Positions 20,867-34,109 of a DNA stretch of 64,000 bases are shown here, in pieces; position 1 is the first letter of the stretch, and each line of letters begins with the position of its first letter. The position numbers and the translations under genes were made by a program. A model generated the notes under the pieces. The model saw nothing but the letters and a program-made list of their open reading frames with translations, was not told the DNA's origin and did not search any database. The DNA comes from Scylla paramamosain. Lineage: Eukaryota > Arthropoda > Malacostraca > Decapoda > Portunidae. Location: positions 6,002,501 to 6,066,500 of the forward strand of contig NC_087158.1 of the NCBI RefSeq assembly GCF_035594125.1, written 5' to 3'.

Positions 20867-23800
20867 GTCTTTTAAGTGTTTTTTTTTTTTTTTTTTTTTA
20901 ACATGATAGGCAATAAAGCACTAAAAAGGAGGGCAATCACATTACATGGGAATAAAACCAACTTTTACCAAGAACTTGCCTTTAAGTGTTATTTAACTCC
21001 TTATATACCAAAACGCTAAAACACATGCAAAACACCCTTTATGGAGAAACAGATTAACATTACCAAAAACATGTATTTTGAGTGTTTTTGATCATGTTAC
21101 CTCTAAAAACGTTTAAATACATGCAAAGAACCCTATGTCTGGGAAAGAAAAGGACATTACGAGAAACGTGTATTATGCGTGTTTGTAAGTTCCATAAGTA
21201 CCAAAAAGCTAAAACCTCTTTATAGAGAAAAAATAAAGAAATTATTAAAAAATAGGATTTTTTTTTTGTTATTCTTCTTCATAGGTACTGAGATGCCAAA
21301 ATTCTGGCAAAATTCAGGGAAATTATGTGTAAAAAAAATTATCAAAAAAGTTAATTTCAGCTTTTTTTCGGACTGTTATGTACCAAACCATGAAGTGCCT
21401 GCAAAGCCAACTATATGGGGAAATTAAACGACTTTACGAGAAACCTGTGTTTCTAGTGTTTTGAGCATGTTAGTCACCAAAACAATAAATAATATTGAAG
21501 TCATTCTATGTGGGAATCCAAAACAAAATTACTTTAAACGTGTCTTTTTCGTGTTTTACGTACAAAAACGCTAAAACGGATGCAAACCAACCAATATGAA
21601 GAAATAGAATAAGATTACCAAAAAGGTATAATTTGAGTGTTTTTTTTAGCTTTTTACTTACAAAAAACACAAAAATGGATGCAAAGCTCTCTCTATTGGT
21701 TAACAAAAGGACATTACGAGAAACGTGTATAATGAGTGTTTTATAGATTCTCAAGAATCACAAGGCAAAAAACGCAAAAACTCATATATATGGAGAAGTT
21801 TCTTAGATACCAAAATGCTGAAACTCATGAATAACACTCTAAATTGACAAACAGAACAAACATACCAAATGCGTGTATTTTGAGTGTTTTTTCACATTCT
21901 TAGTCACTAAAACCCCAAATTTTATGTGTAAGTAGCTTTATGTGGGAAAAAAATGACATTAGCAGAAGTGTCTTTTAAGTGTTTTTTTTTTTTTTTTTTA
22001 ACATGATAGGCAATATAGCACTAAAAAACAGGGCAATCACATTACATGGGAATAAAACTAACTTTTACTAAGAACTTGCCTTTAAGTGTTTTTGAGCTCC
22101 TTATATACCAAAACGCTAAAACGAATGCAAAACACCCTTTATGGAGAAACAGAATAACATTACCAAAAACATGTATTTTCAGTGTTTTTGATAATGTTAC
22201 CTATAAAAACGCTTAAATACATGCAAAGAACCGTATGTTTTTGAAATTAAAGGACACTTCAAGAAACATGTATTACGAGTGTTTTTAAGTTCTTTAAGTA
22301 CCATTTAGCTAAAACCCATAAATAACACTGTTTATAGAAAAAATAAATAAATAAAAAGATAGGAATTTATTTATTTTTTTGTTATTCATCTTCATAGGTA
22401 CCAAGATGCCAAAATTCTGGCAAAATTCAGGGAAATTATGTGAAAAAAAGAACATTATGAAAAAAAGTTAATTATAGCTTTTTTTCCGGACTGTTATGTA
22501 CCAAACCCTAAAGTGCATGCAAAGCCACCTATATGGAGAAATTAAACGTCCTTACCAAAAACCTGTCTTTTGTGCTTTTTTTTTCCAGCATGTTAGGCAC
22601 CAAAACGATAAATAATATGGAAGTCACTCAATGTGGGAATTCATCACAAAATTACTGAAAAGTGTCTTTTCAGTGTTTTTCGAAAAAAAACGCTAAATCG
22701 AATGCAAACCAACGAATATGGAGAAATAGAATAACATTACCAAAAAGGTATATTTTGAGTGTTTTGAGCTTACCTTAAAAAAACGCGAAAATGGATGGAA
22801 AGCACTCTATATTGGGATACAAAAGGACATTACGAGAAACGTGTATAATGAGTGTTTTATAGTTTCACAACAGCCGCAAGGCAAAAATTGCAAAAACTCG
22901 GTGTATATGGAGAAGTTTCTTAGATACCAAAATGCTGAAACTCATATATAACACTCTTAATTAAGAATACAGAACAACCATACCAAATGCATGTATTTTG
23001 AGTGCTTTTCACATTCTTAGTTACCAAAACCAAAAATTGCATGCGATACTAGCTTTATGTGGGAAAAAAATGACATTACCAGAAAAGTGTCTTTTGAGTG
23101 TTTTTGAACATGATAGGCACTAAAGCACTAAAAAAGAGGGCAATCACATTATATGGGAATAAAACCAACTTTTACCAAGAACCTGCCTTTACGTGTTTTT
23201 GAGCTTACATACCAAAACGCTAAAACGCATGCGAAACACCCTTTATGGAAAAACAGAATAACATCACCAGAAACATGTTTATTGAGTGCTTTTGATCATG
23301 TTAACCAAAAAACGCCTAAATACATGCAAAGAACCCTATGTTTGGAAAATGAAAGGACATTACGAAAATCGTGTATTATGAGTGTTTTTAAGTTCCTTAA
23401 GTACCAAAAAGCTAAAACCCACAAATAACTCTTTATAGAGAGAAGCTGAAACTCAAGAATAACACTTTTAATTTTGGAACAGAAATACCTTACCAAATGT
23501 GTGTATTAGAAAAGTTTCTTACATACCAAAATGCTGAAACTCATGAATAACACTATTAATTAGGAAATAAAACAACCTTACTAAATGCCTGTGTTTTGAA
23601 TTTTTTTTCACATTCTTAGTTTTACCAAAACCCCAAATTCCATGCAAAACTAGCTTTATGTGGGAAAAAAAAATGATATTACCAAAAAAGTGTCATTTGA
23701 GTGTTTTTGAGCGTGTTAAGCAATAAAGTACTAAAAAGCAGGACAATCACATTACATGGGAATAAAAAATACTTTTACCAAGAACTTGCCTTTAAGTGTT

Positions 23801-24103
23801 TTTGAATTCATTACATACCAAAACGCTAAAACGCATGCAAAACACCTTTTATGGAGAAACAGAATAAAATTACCAAAAACATATATTTTAAAAGTTTTTT
23901 GATCATGTTATCTATAAAAAACGCTTAAATATATGGAAAGAACCTTATGTTTACGAGACGAAAGGACATTACGAGAAATGTGTATTATATGTGTTTTTAA
24001 GTTCCTTAAGTACCAGAAAGCTAAAACCCACAAATAACACTCTTTATTTAGAAAAAAAAGTAAAAAAATAAAAAAAACAGGATTTTTTTTTTATTAATCT
24101 TCA

Positions 24104-27100
24104 TAGGTACCGAGATGCCAAAATTCTGGGAAAATTCATAACTATTATATGATAAAACAAAAATGATCAAAAAAGTAAATTTTAGCTTTTTTTTCGGACT
24201 GTTATGTACCAAACCCTAAAGTACATCCAAAGACTCCTATATGAGGAAATTAAACGACCTTACCAGAAATCTGTTTTTTGAGAGTTTTTCAGCATGTTAG
24301 GCACCAAAACGATAAATAATAAGGAACTCACTCTATATGGGAATCCCAAAAAAAGTTGCTGGAAACGTGTCTTCTCAGTGTTTTACGTAGAAAATCGATA
24401 AAACGGATGCAAAGCAACGAATATCAAGAAATAGAAAAACGTTACTAAAAAGGTATATTTTGAGTGTTTGTGAGCTTGTTACCTACTAAAAACGCGAAAA
24501 ATGATGCAAACCACTCTATATTGGGAAACAAAAGGACATTGCAAGAAAAGTGTATAATGAGTGTTTTATAGTTCAAAACAACCAAAAGGCAAAAAACGCA
24601 AAATCTCGTGTATATGGAGAGGTTTCCTAGATGCAAAAATGCTAAAACTCATGTATAACACTAGTGCCTAATTGAGAAATAGAACAACCTTAATAAATTC
24701 GTGTATTTTGAGTGCTTTTCACATTCTTAGTTAGCAAAACCCCAAATTGCATGCGAAAATAGATTTGTGGGAAAAAAAAAAGACTTTACCAGAAAAGTGT
24801 CTTTTGAGTGTTTTGATCGTGATAGAAAATAAAGCACGAAAAAGGAGGGCAATCATATAACATTGGAGGAAAACGAAGTTTTACCAAGAACTTGCCTTTA
24901 AGTGTTTTTGAGCTCCTTATATACCAAAACATTAAAACGCATGGAAAACAGTCTTTATGGTGAAAAAATAACATTACCAAAAACATGTATTTTGAGTGTT
25001 TCTGATCATGTTACCAATAAAAACGCTTTAACCAAATGCAAAGAACACTATTTTTTGGAAACGAAAGGAGATTACGAGAAACGTGTATTATGAATATTTT
25101 TAAGTTCATTAATTACCAAAAAGCTAAAAGCCACAAATAACACTCTTTATTGAGAAACAATAAATAAATAAAAAAAATGCAATATTTTTTGTTCTTTCTT
25201 ATTCATCATCACAGGTACCGAAATGCCAAAATTCATGCAAAATTCAGGAAATTATGTGAAATAAGAACATTATCAAAAAAGTTAAATTTAGCTTTTTTTT
25301 TTTCGGACTCTTATGTACCAAACCCCTAAAGTGCATGGAAAGCCACATATATGGGGAAATTAAACGTCTTTGCCAGAAAACGGTCTTATGAGTGTTTTTC
25401 AGCATGTTAGGAACCAACACGATTAATAACATGGAAGTCAATCTATATGGGAATGAAAAACAAAATTACTAATAACGTGTCTTTTCGGTGTTTTACGTAG
25501 AGAAACGCTAAAACGGATGTAAAGCAACCAATATCAAGAAATAAAATAGCATTACCAAAAATGTATATTTTAAGTGTTTTTGAAATAGTTACCTACAAAA
25601 AACGATAAAATGGGTGGAAAGCAGTCTATATTGGGAAGCAAAAGGACATTACGAGAAACGTGTATAATGAGTGTTTTATAGTTTCACAAGAACTACAAGG
25701 CAAAAAACGCAAAAATTCGTTTATATAGAGAAGTTTCTTACATTCCAAAATGCTGAAACTCTGGAACAAAACTCTTAATTGAGAAACAGAACAATCTTAC
25801 TAAATGCGTGTATTTTGAGGGCTTTTCCCATCCTTAGTTACCAAAACTCCAAATTGCATGCGAAACCAGCTTTATGTGGGACGAAAATGACATTACCGGA
25901 AAAATGTCCTTTGAGTGTTTTTAGCGTGTTAGGCAATAAAGCACTAAAAAGTAGGGCAATCACATTACATTGGAATAAAACCAATTTCTAACAAGAACTC
26001 TCCTTTAAGTGTATTTGAGCTCTTTATATACCAAAACACTAAAATGCATGCAAAATACACTTTATAGTGAAATAGAATAACATTACCAAAAACATGTATT
26101 TTGAGTGTTTTTGATCATGTTACCAATAAAAACGCTTAAATACATGCAAAGAACTTTATTTTTGGGAAATGAAAGGACATTACGAGAAACGTGTATTATG
26201 AGTGTTTTTAAGTTCATTAAGTACGAAAAACTTAAAAGCCACATATTACACACTTTATTAAGAAAAAAAAAAGAAAAAGAAATAAATGAAAAAATACGAT
26301 TTTTTTTTTCATTCTTATTCATCTTCACAGGTAACAAGGAGCCAAAATCCGGGCAAAGTTCAGGAAATAAGAACATTACGAAAAAAAAGTTAAATTTAGC
26401 TTTTTTTTTCGGACTGTTATATACCAAACCCCTAAAGTGCATGCAAAGCCACCTATATGGGGAAATTAAACGTTTTTGCCAGAAAACTGTCTTATGAGTG
26501 TTTTTCAGCATGTTAGGAACCAACACGATAAAACCCATGGAAGTCAATCTATATGGGAATCCAAAACAAAATTACTGAAAACGTGTCTTTTCGGTGTTTT
26601 ACGTAGAAAACGCTAAAACGGATGCAAACTAACCAAAATGAAGAAATAGAATAACCTTATCATAAAAGTATATTTTGAGTGTTTTTTAAATTATTACCCA
26701 CAAAAAACGCGAAAATGGATGGAAAGCACTCTATATTGGGAAGTAAAAGGCACCAAAAAGCATGTTAGGCACCAAAACGATAAATAATATGAAAGTCACT
26801 CTATATGGAAATCCAAAAAAAAAAAAATGCAAAAATGGATGTAAAGCACTCTATATTAGGAAACAAAAGGACATTACGAGAAACGTGTATAATGAGTGTT
26901 TTATAGTTTTAAAAGAACCACAAGGCAATAAACGCAAAAACTCTTGTATATATAGAGAAATTTCTTACGTACCAAAATGATGAAATGCATGAATAACACT
27001 TTAAATCGATAAACAGAACTACCTTACCAAATTGTGTATTTTGAGTGTTTTTCTCATTCTTAGTTACGAAAATGCAAAATTACATGCGAAACTACCTTCA

Positions 27101-28664
27101 TGTGGGAGAAAGAAAATGACATTACCAAAAAGTGTCTTTTTAGTGTTTTTGAGCGTGATATGCAACAAAACACTAAAAAAGCAGAACAATCATATTACAT
27201 GGCAATAAAACCAACTTTTACGAAGAACTTGCCTTTAATTTTTTTTAACTCCTCACATACCAAATCGCTAAAACGCAGGCAAAACACCCTTTATGGAGAT
27301 ACAGAATAATATTACCAAAAACATGTATTTTGAGTGTTTTTGATCATGTAATCTATAAAAACGCTTAAATACATATAAAGAACCTTATGTTTGTATAACA
27401 AAAGGACATTACGTAAATCGAGTATTATGAGTGTTTTTAAGTTCCTTAAGTACCAAAAAGCTAAAACCCACAATTAACATTCTTTATAAAGAGAAAAAAA
27501 AAATGTTTGTTATTCATCTTCATAGGTACCAAGATGCCAAAATTCTGGCAAAATTCATGGAAATTTTATAAAAAAAAAATCATTTAAAAAAAATAATAAT
27601 TTTAGCTTTTTTCCGGTTATGTACAAACCTTGAAGTGCATGCAAATCCACCTATATAAGGAAATTACACGACTTTACCAGAAACCAGTCTTTTGAGACTT
27701 CTTCAGCAATTTCAGCAATATTACTGAAAACGTGTCTTTCCAGTGATTTTCGTAGAAAAAACGCTAAAACGGATGTAAACCAACCAATATGAAGAAATAG
27801 AATAACATTACCAAGAAGATATATTTTGATGTGTTTTTGAGCTTGTTACCTACAAAAAATGCAAAAATGGATGGAAAGCAGTTTATATTGGCAAAGAAAA
27901 GGACATTGTGAGAAACGTGTATGAGTGTTATATAGTTTGACAAGAACCACAGGGTAAAAAACTCAAAAACTCCTGTACATAAAGAAGTTTTTTACATACC
28001 AAAAAGCTGAAACTTATGAATAACACTTTTAATTTTGAAACAGAAATACCTTTTCAAATGTGTGTATTAGAAAAGTTTCTTACCAAAATGCTGAAACTCA
28101 TGAATTACACTTTTAATTAAGAAATAAAACAACCTTACTAAATGCCTGTGTTTTTAGTTTTTTTCAAATTCTTAGGTACAAAAACCCCAAATTCCATGCA
28201 AAACTAGCTTTATGTGGGAAAAAAAATGATATTACCAGAAAAGTGTCTTTTGAGTGTTTTTGAGTGTGTTAGGCAATAAAGCACTAAAAATCAGGGCAAC
28301 CACATTACATGGGAATAACTTTTACCAAGAACTTGCATTTAAGTGTTTTTGAGCTCATTACATACCAAAACGCTAAAACGCATGCGAAACACCTTTTATG
28401 GAGAAACAGAATAAAATTACCAAAAACATATATTTTGAGTGTTTTTTATCATGTTATCTATAAAAACGCTTAAATACATGCAAAGAACATTATGTTTGGG
28501 AAACAAAAGGACATTACGAGAAACGTATATTATGAGTGTTTATTTAAGTTCCTTAAATACCAAAAAGCTAAAACCCACAAATAACACTCTTTATTTAGAA
28601 AATAAAAAAAATAATAAAAAAATAAAAAAAGAAATGTTTCATTTTTTTGTTATTCATATTCATA
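24104..28664 (+). repeat. Larger tandem period, block 1 (four HOR units)
   Basis: This block of about 4.56 kb begins with the unit whose marker reads AATTCTGGGAAAATTCAT and ends before a near copy of itself at 28,665. Variant features repeat in the same order in block 2: the unit with GTGAAATAAGAACATTATC (25,214 and 29,770), the AGGTAAC-type marker (26,330 and 30,877) and the shortened monomer ending in CAGCAATTTCA (27,715 and 32,115). Confidence 0.7.
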
Positions 28665-31600
28665 GGTACCGAGATGCAAAAATTCTGGGAAAATTCAGGG
28701 CAATCATATGATAAAAGAATATTATCAAAAAAGTTAATTTCAGCTTTTTTTTTTTCGGACTGTTATGTACCAAACCCTAAAGTGCATGCAAACCCTCCTA
28801 TATGAGGAAATTAAACGACCTTACCAGAAATCTGTGTTTTGAGTGCTTTTTTTTAGCATTTTAGGCACCAAAACGATAAATAATAAGGAACTCACTCTAT
28901 ATGGGAATCCAAAACAAAGTTACTGAAAACGTGTCTTCTCAGTGTTTTACGTAGAAAAACGCTAAAACGGATGTAAAGCAACCAATATCAAGAAATAGAA
29001 AAACGTTACTAAAAAGGTATATTTTGAGTGTTTTTGAGCTTGTTTCCTATAAAAAAACGTGAAAATTGATGCAAAGCACCCTATATAGGGAAATAAAAGA
29101 ACATTGCAAGAAAAAATGAGTGTTTTATAGTTCAAAAGAACCACAAGGGAACAAACGCAAAATTTCGTGTATATGGAGAGGTTTCCTAGATACGAAAATG
29201 ATAAAATTCATGTATAACACTCCTAATTGAGAAACAGTACAACATTAATAAATGCGTGTATTTTGAATGCTTTTCACATTATTAGTTACCAAAACCCCGA
29301 ATTGCATGCGAAAATAGATTTGTGGGAAAAAAATGACTTTACCAGAAAAGTGTCTTTTGAGTGTTTTTGAGCGTGATAGGCAATAAAGCACTAAAAAGGA
29401 GGGCAATCACATTACATTGGAGGAAAACAAATTTTTACCAAGGACTTGCTTTTAAGTGTTTTTGAGCTCCTTATATACCAAAACGCATGCAAAACGCATG
29501 CAAAACACTCTTTATGGTGAAACAGAATAACATTACCAAAAACATGTATTTTGAGTGTTTTTGATCATATTACCAATAAAAACGCTTAAATACATGCAAA
29601 GAACACTATTTTTAGGAAACGAAAGGAGATTACGAGAAACGTGTATTATGAGTGTTTTTAAGTTCATTAATTACCAAAAAGCTAAAAGCCACAAATAACA
29701 CTCTTTATTGAGAAACAATAAATAAATAAAAAAAATACAATATTTTTTTTCTTTTTTATTCATCTTCACAGGTACCGAGATGCCGAAATTCGGGCAAAAT
29801 TGAGGACATTATGTGAAATAAGAACATTATCAAAAAAGTTAAATTTAGCTTTTTTTTCGGACTGTTATGTACCAAACCCCTAAAGTGCATGCAAAGCCAC
29901 CTATATGGGGAAATTAAACGTCTTTGCCAGAAAACGATCTTATGAGTGTTTTTCAGCATGTTAGGAACCAACTCGATAAATAAGATGGAAGTCAATCTAT
30001 ATTTAGAATCCAAAAAAAAATATCAAAAAGGTGTCTTTTCGGTGTTTTACGTAGAAAAACGCAAAAACGGATGCAAACCAACCAATATGAAGAAATAAAA
30101 TAACATTACCAAAAAGGTATAATTTCAGTGTTTTTAAAATTGGTACCTAAAAAAAACGCGAAAATGGATGGAAAGCACTCTATATTGGAAAGCAAAAGGA
30201 CATTACGAGAAACGTGTATAATGAGTGTTTTATAGTTTCACAAGAACTACAAGGCAAAAAACGCAAAAACTCGTGTATATAGAGAAGTTTCTTACATTCC
30301 AAAATTCTGAAACTCTGGAACAACACTCTTAATTGAGAAACAGAACAATCTTACTAAATGCGTGTATTTTGAGTGCTTCTCACATACTTAGTTTCCAAAG
30401 CTCCAAATTGCATGCAAAACCAGTTTTATATGGGTAAAAAATGACATTACCAGAAAAATGTTTTTTGAGTGTTTTTGAGCGTGTTAGGCAATAAAGCACT
30501 AAAAAGCAGGGCAATCACATTACATTGGAATAAAACCCATTTTTATTAAGAACTTGCCTTTAAGTGTATTTGAGCTCCTTATATACCAAAACACTAAAAT
30601 GCATGGAAAATACACTTTATTGTGAAACAGAATAACATTACCAAAAACATGTATTTTGAGTGTTTTTGATCATGTTACCAATAAAAACGTTTAAATACAT
30701 GCAAAGAACCCTATTTTTGGGAAACGAAAGGACATTATGAGAAACGTGTATTATGAGTGTTTTTAAGTTCATTAAGTACAAAAAAGCTAAAAGCCACAAA
30801 GTACACTCTTTATTGAGAAAAAATAAATAAACAAAAAAAAAATCCGATTTTTTTTTTCATTGTTATTCATCTTTACAGGTAACGAGGTGCCAAAATTTGG
30901 GCAAAGTTCAGGAAATTATATGAAATAAGAAAAATTAAAAAAGTTAAATTTAGCTTTTTTTTTTCGGGCTGTTATGTACCAAACCCCTAAAGTGCATGCA
31001 AAGCCACCTATATGGAGAAATTAAACGTCTTTGCCAGAAAACTGTCTTGTGAGTGTTTTTCGGCATGTTAGGAACCAACACGATAAACCCCAAGGAAGTC
31101 AATCTATATGGGAATCCAAAACAAAATTACTGAAAACGTGTCTTTTCGGTGTTTTACGTAGAAAACGCTATAACGGATGCAAACCAACCAAAATGGAAAA
31201 ATAGAATAACATCACCAAAAAGGTATATTTTGAGTGTTTTTGAAATTGTTACCTACAAAAAACGCGAAAATGGATGGAAAGCACTCTATATTGGGAAGCA
31301 AATGGACATTACGAGAAACGATTATAATGAGTGTTTTATAGTTTCACAAGAACCACAAGACAAAAAAAGCAAAAACTCGTGTATATAGAGAAGTTCCTTA
31401 CATTCCAAAATCCTGAAACTCATGAATAAGACTTTTAATTGAGAAACAGAACTATCTTACCAAATGTGAGTATTTTGAGTGTTTTTCACATTCTTAGTTA
31501 CGAAAATCCGAAATTACAAGCGAAACTAGTTTTATGTGGGAAAAAATGACATTACCAGAAAAGTGTCTTTTGAGTGTTTTAGAGCGTGATATGCAACAAA

Positions 31601-34109
31601 GCACTAAAAAGAGGAACAATCACATTACATGGGAATAAAACCAACTTTTACCAAAAACATGCCTTTAAGTGTTTTTAACTCCTTACATAAGAAAACGCTA
31701 AAACGAATGGAAAACACTCTTTATGGAGAAACAAAATAACATTACTAAAAACATGAATTTTAAGTGTTTTTGATGATGTTACCTATAAAAACGCTTAAAT
31801 ACATGCAAAGAACCCTATGTTTGTGAAACGAAAGGATATTACGAAAATAATGTATTATGAGAGTTTTTAGGTTCCTTAAGTACCAAAAAGCTAAAACACA
31901 CAAATAACACTCTTTATAGAGAAAAAAAAAATTAAAAAATGAATAAAAGTTCTTTTTTTTGTTGTTATTCATCTTCATAGGTACCGAGATGCTAAAATTC
32001 TAGCAAAATTCAGGGAAATTAGGTAAAGAAAAAAAATTAACAAAAAAAATAATTTTAGCCCTGAAGTGCATGCAAAGCCACCTGTATGGGAAAATTACAC
32101 GACTTTACCAGAAACCTGTACCAGAAGCAATTTCAACAATATTACTAAACGCGAGTCTTTTCAGAGATTTACAAAGAAAAACGCTAAAACGGATGCAAAC
32201 CAACCAATATGAAGAAATAGAATAACATTACCAAAAAGATATATTTTTAGTGTTTTTAACCTTGTTACCTACAAAAAAAATGCAAAAATGGATGGAAAGC
32301 ACTCTATATTAGGAAACAAGAGAACATTACGAGAAATGAGAAATAATGAGTGTTTTATAGTTTCACAAGAACCAAAAGGCAATAAACGCAAAAACTCGTG
32401 TATATAGAGAAGTTTCTTAAATACCAAAATGATGAAATCCATGAATAACACTTTTAATCGAGAAACAGAACTACCCTACCAAATTGTGTATATTGAGTGT
32501 TTTTCACATTCTTAGTTACGAAATTGCCAAATTACATGCGAAACTAGCTTTATGTGGGAAAAAAATGACATTACCAGAAAATGTCTTTTGAGTGTTTTTC
32601 AGCGTGATATGCAACAAAGCACTAAAAAGCAGAACAATCACATTACTTGGGAATAAAACCAACTTTTAAAAAGAACTTGCATTTAAGTGTTTTTTAACTC
32701 CTTACATACTAAAACGCTAAAACGCATGTAAAACACCCTTTATGGAGAAACAGAATAACATTACCAAAAATATGTATTTTGAGTGTTTTTGATCATGTTA
32801 CCTATAAAAACGCTTAAATACATGTAAAGATCCTTATGTTTGTATAAGAAAAAAACATTACGAAAATCATGTATTATGAGTGTTTTTAAGTTCCTTAAGT
32901 ACCAATAAGCTAAAACTCACAAATAACACTTTATAGAGAAAAAATAAAATTTTATTCATCTTCATAGGTACCAAAATAACAAAATTCTGGAAAAATTCTG
33001 GGAAATTTTGTAAAAAAAAAATCATTATAAAAAGATAATTTTAGCTTTTTTTCCGGAGTTATGTACCAAACCCTGAAGTGCATGCAAAGCCACCTATATG
33101 GAGAAATTACTCAAGTTTACCAGGAACCTTTCTTTTGAGTGTTTTTTTTTCAGCAATTTCAACAATATTACTGAAAACGTGTCTTTTCAGTGATTTACGT
33201 AGAAAAAGCTAAAACGGATGCAAACCAACCAATATGAAGAAATAGAATAACATTACCAAAAAGATATATTTTGATGTGTTTTTGAGCTTGTTATCTACAA
33301 AAAATGCGAAAATGGATGAAACGCACTTTATATTAGGAAAAAAATTGACATTACGAGAAACTTGTATAATGAGTGTTTTATAGTTTCACAAGAACCTCAA
33401 GGCAAAAATCACAAAAACTCGTGTACATAAAAAAGTTTCTTATATACCAAAATGCTGAAACTCATGAATAACACTTTTAATAGAGAAATAGAACTACCTT
33501 ACCAAATATGTGTATTAAAGAAGTTTCTTACATACCAAAATGCTGAAACTCATGAATAACGCTTTTAATTAAGAAACAGAACCAGCTTACTAGATGCCTG
33601 TATTTTGAGTGTTTTTTTCACATTCTTAGTTACCAAAACCCCAAATTCCATACGAAACTAGCTTTATGTGGGAAAAAAATAGTATTACCAGAAAATGTCT
33701 TTCGAGTGTTTTTGAGCGTGTTAGGAAATAAACCATTAAAAAGCAGGGCAATGACATTACATGGGAATAAAACCAGCTTTTACCAAGAACTTGCCTTTAG
33801 GTGTTTTTGAGCTCATTACATACTAAGAGGCTAAAACGCATGGAAAACACCTTTTATGGACAAACAGAAAAAACATTACAAATAACATGTATTTTGAGTG
33901 TTTTTGATCATGTTATCTATACAAACGCTTAAATACATGCAAAGAACCTTATGTTTGGGAAACGAAAGGACATTACGAGAAATATGTATTATGAGTGTTT
34001 TTTAGTTCCTTAAGTACCAAAAAGCTAAAACCCACAAATAACACTCTTTATTTAGAAAAATAAATAAATAAAAAAAAAAAATAGGATTTTTTTTTTTGTT
34101 ATTCATAGA
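28665..34109 (+). repeat. Larger tandem period, block 2 (five HOR units)
   Basis: This is the next copy of the larger period, about 5.45 kb, with one unit more than block 1: the CAGCAATTTCA-type unit is present twice (32,115 and 33,150). A partial-monomer duplication with GTGTATTA directly before a second TTTCTTAC(AT)ACC box marks the end of each block (about 23,500, 28,065 and 33,510). Confidence 0.65.

Noticed and set aside
24085..24110. A 3' splice-site-like pattern (T run followed by CATAG/GT) in each HOR unit
   Set aside because: It recurs only as part of the repeat, with no exon-like sequence after it.
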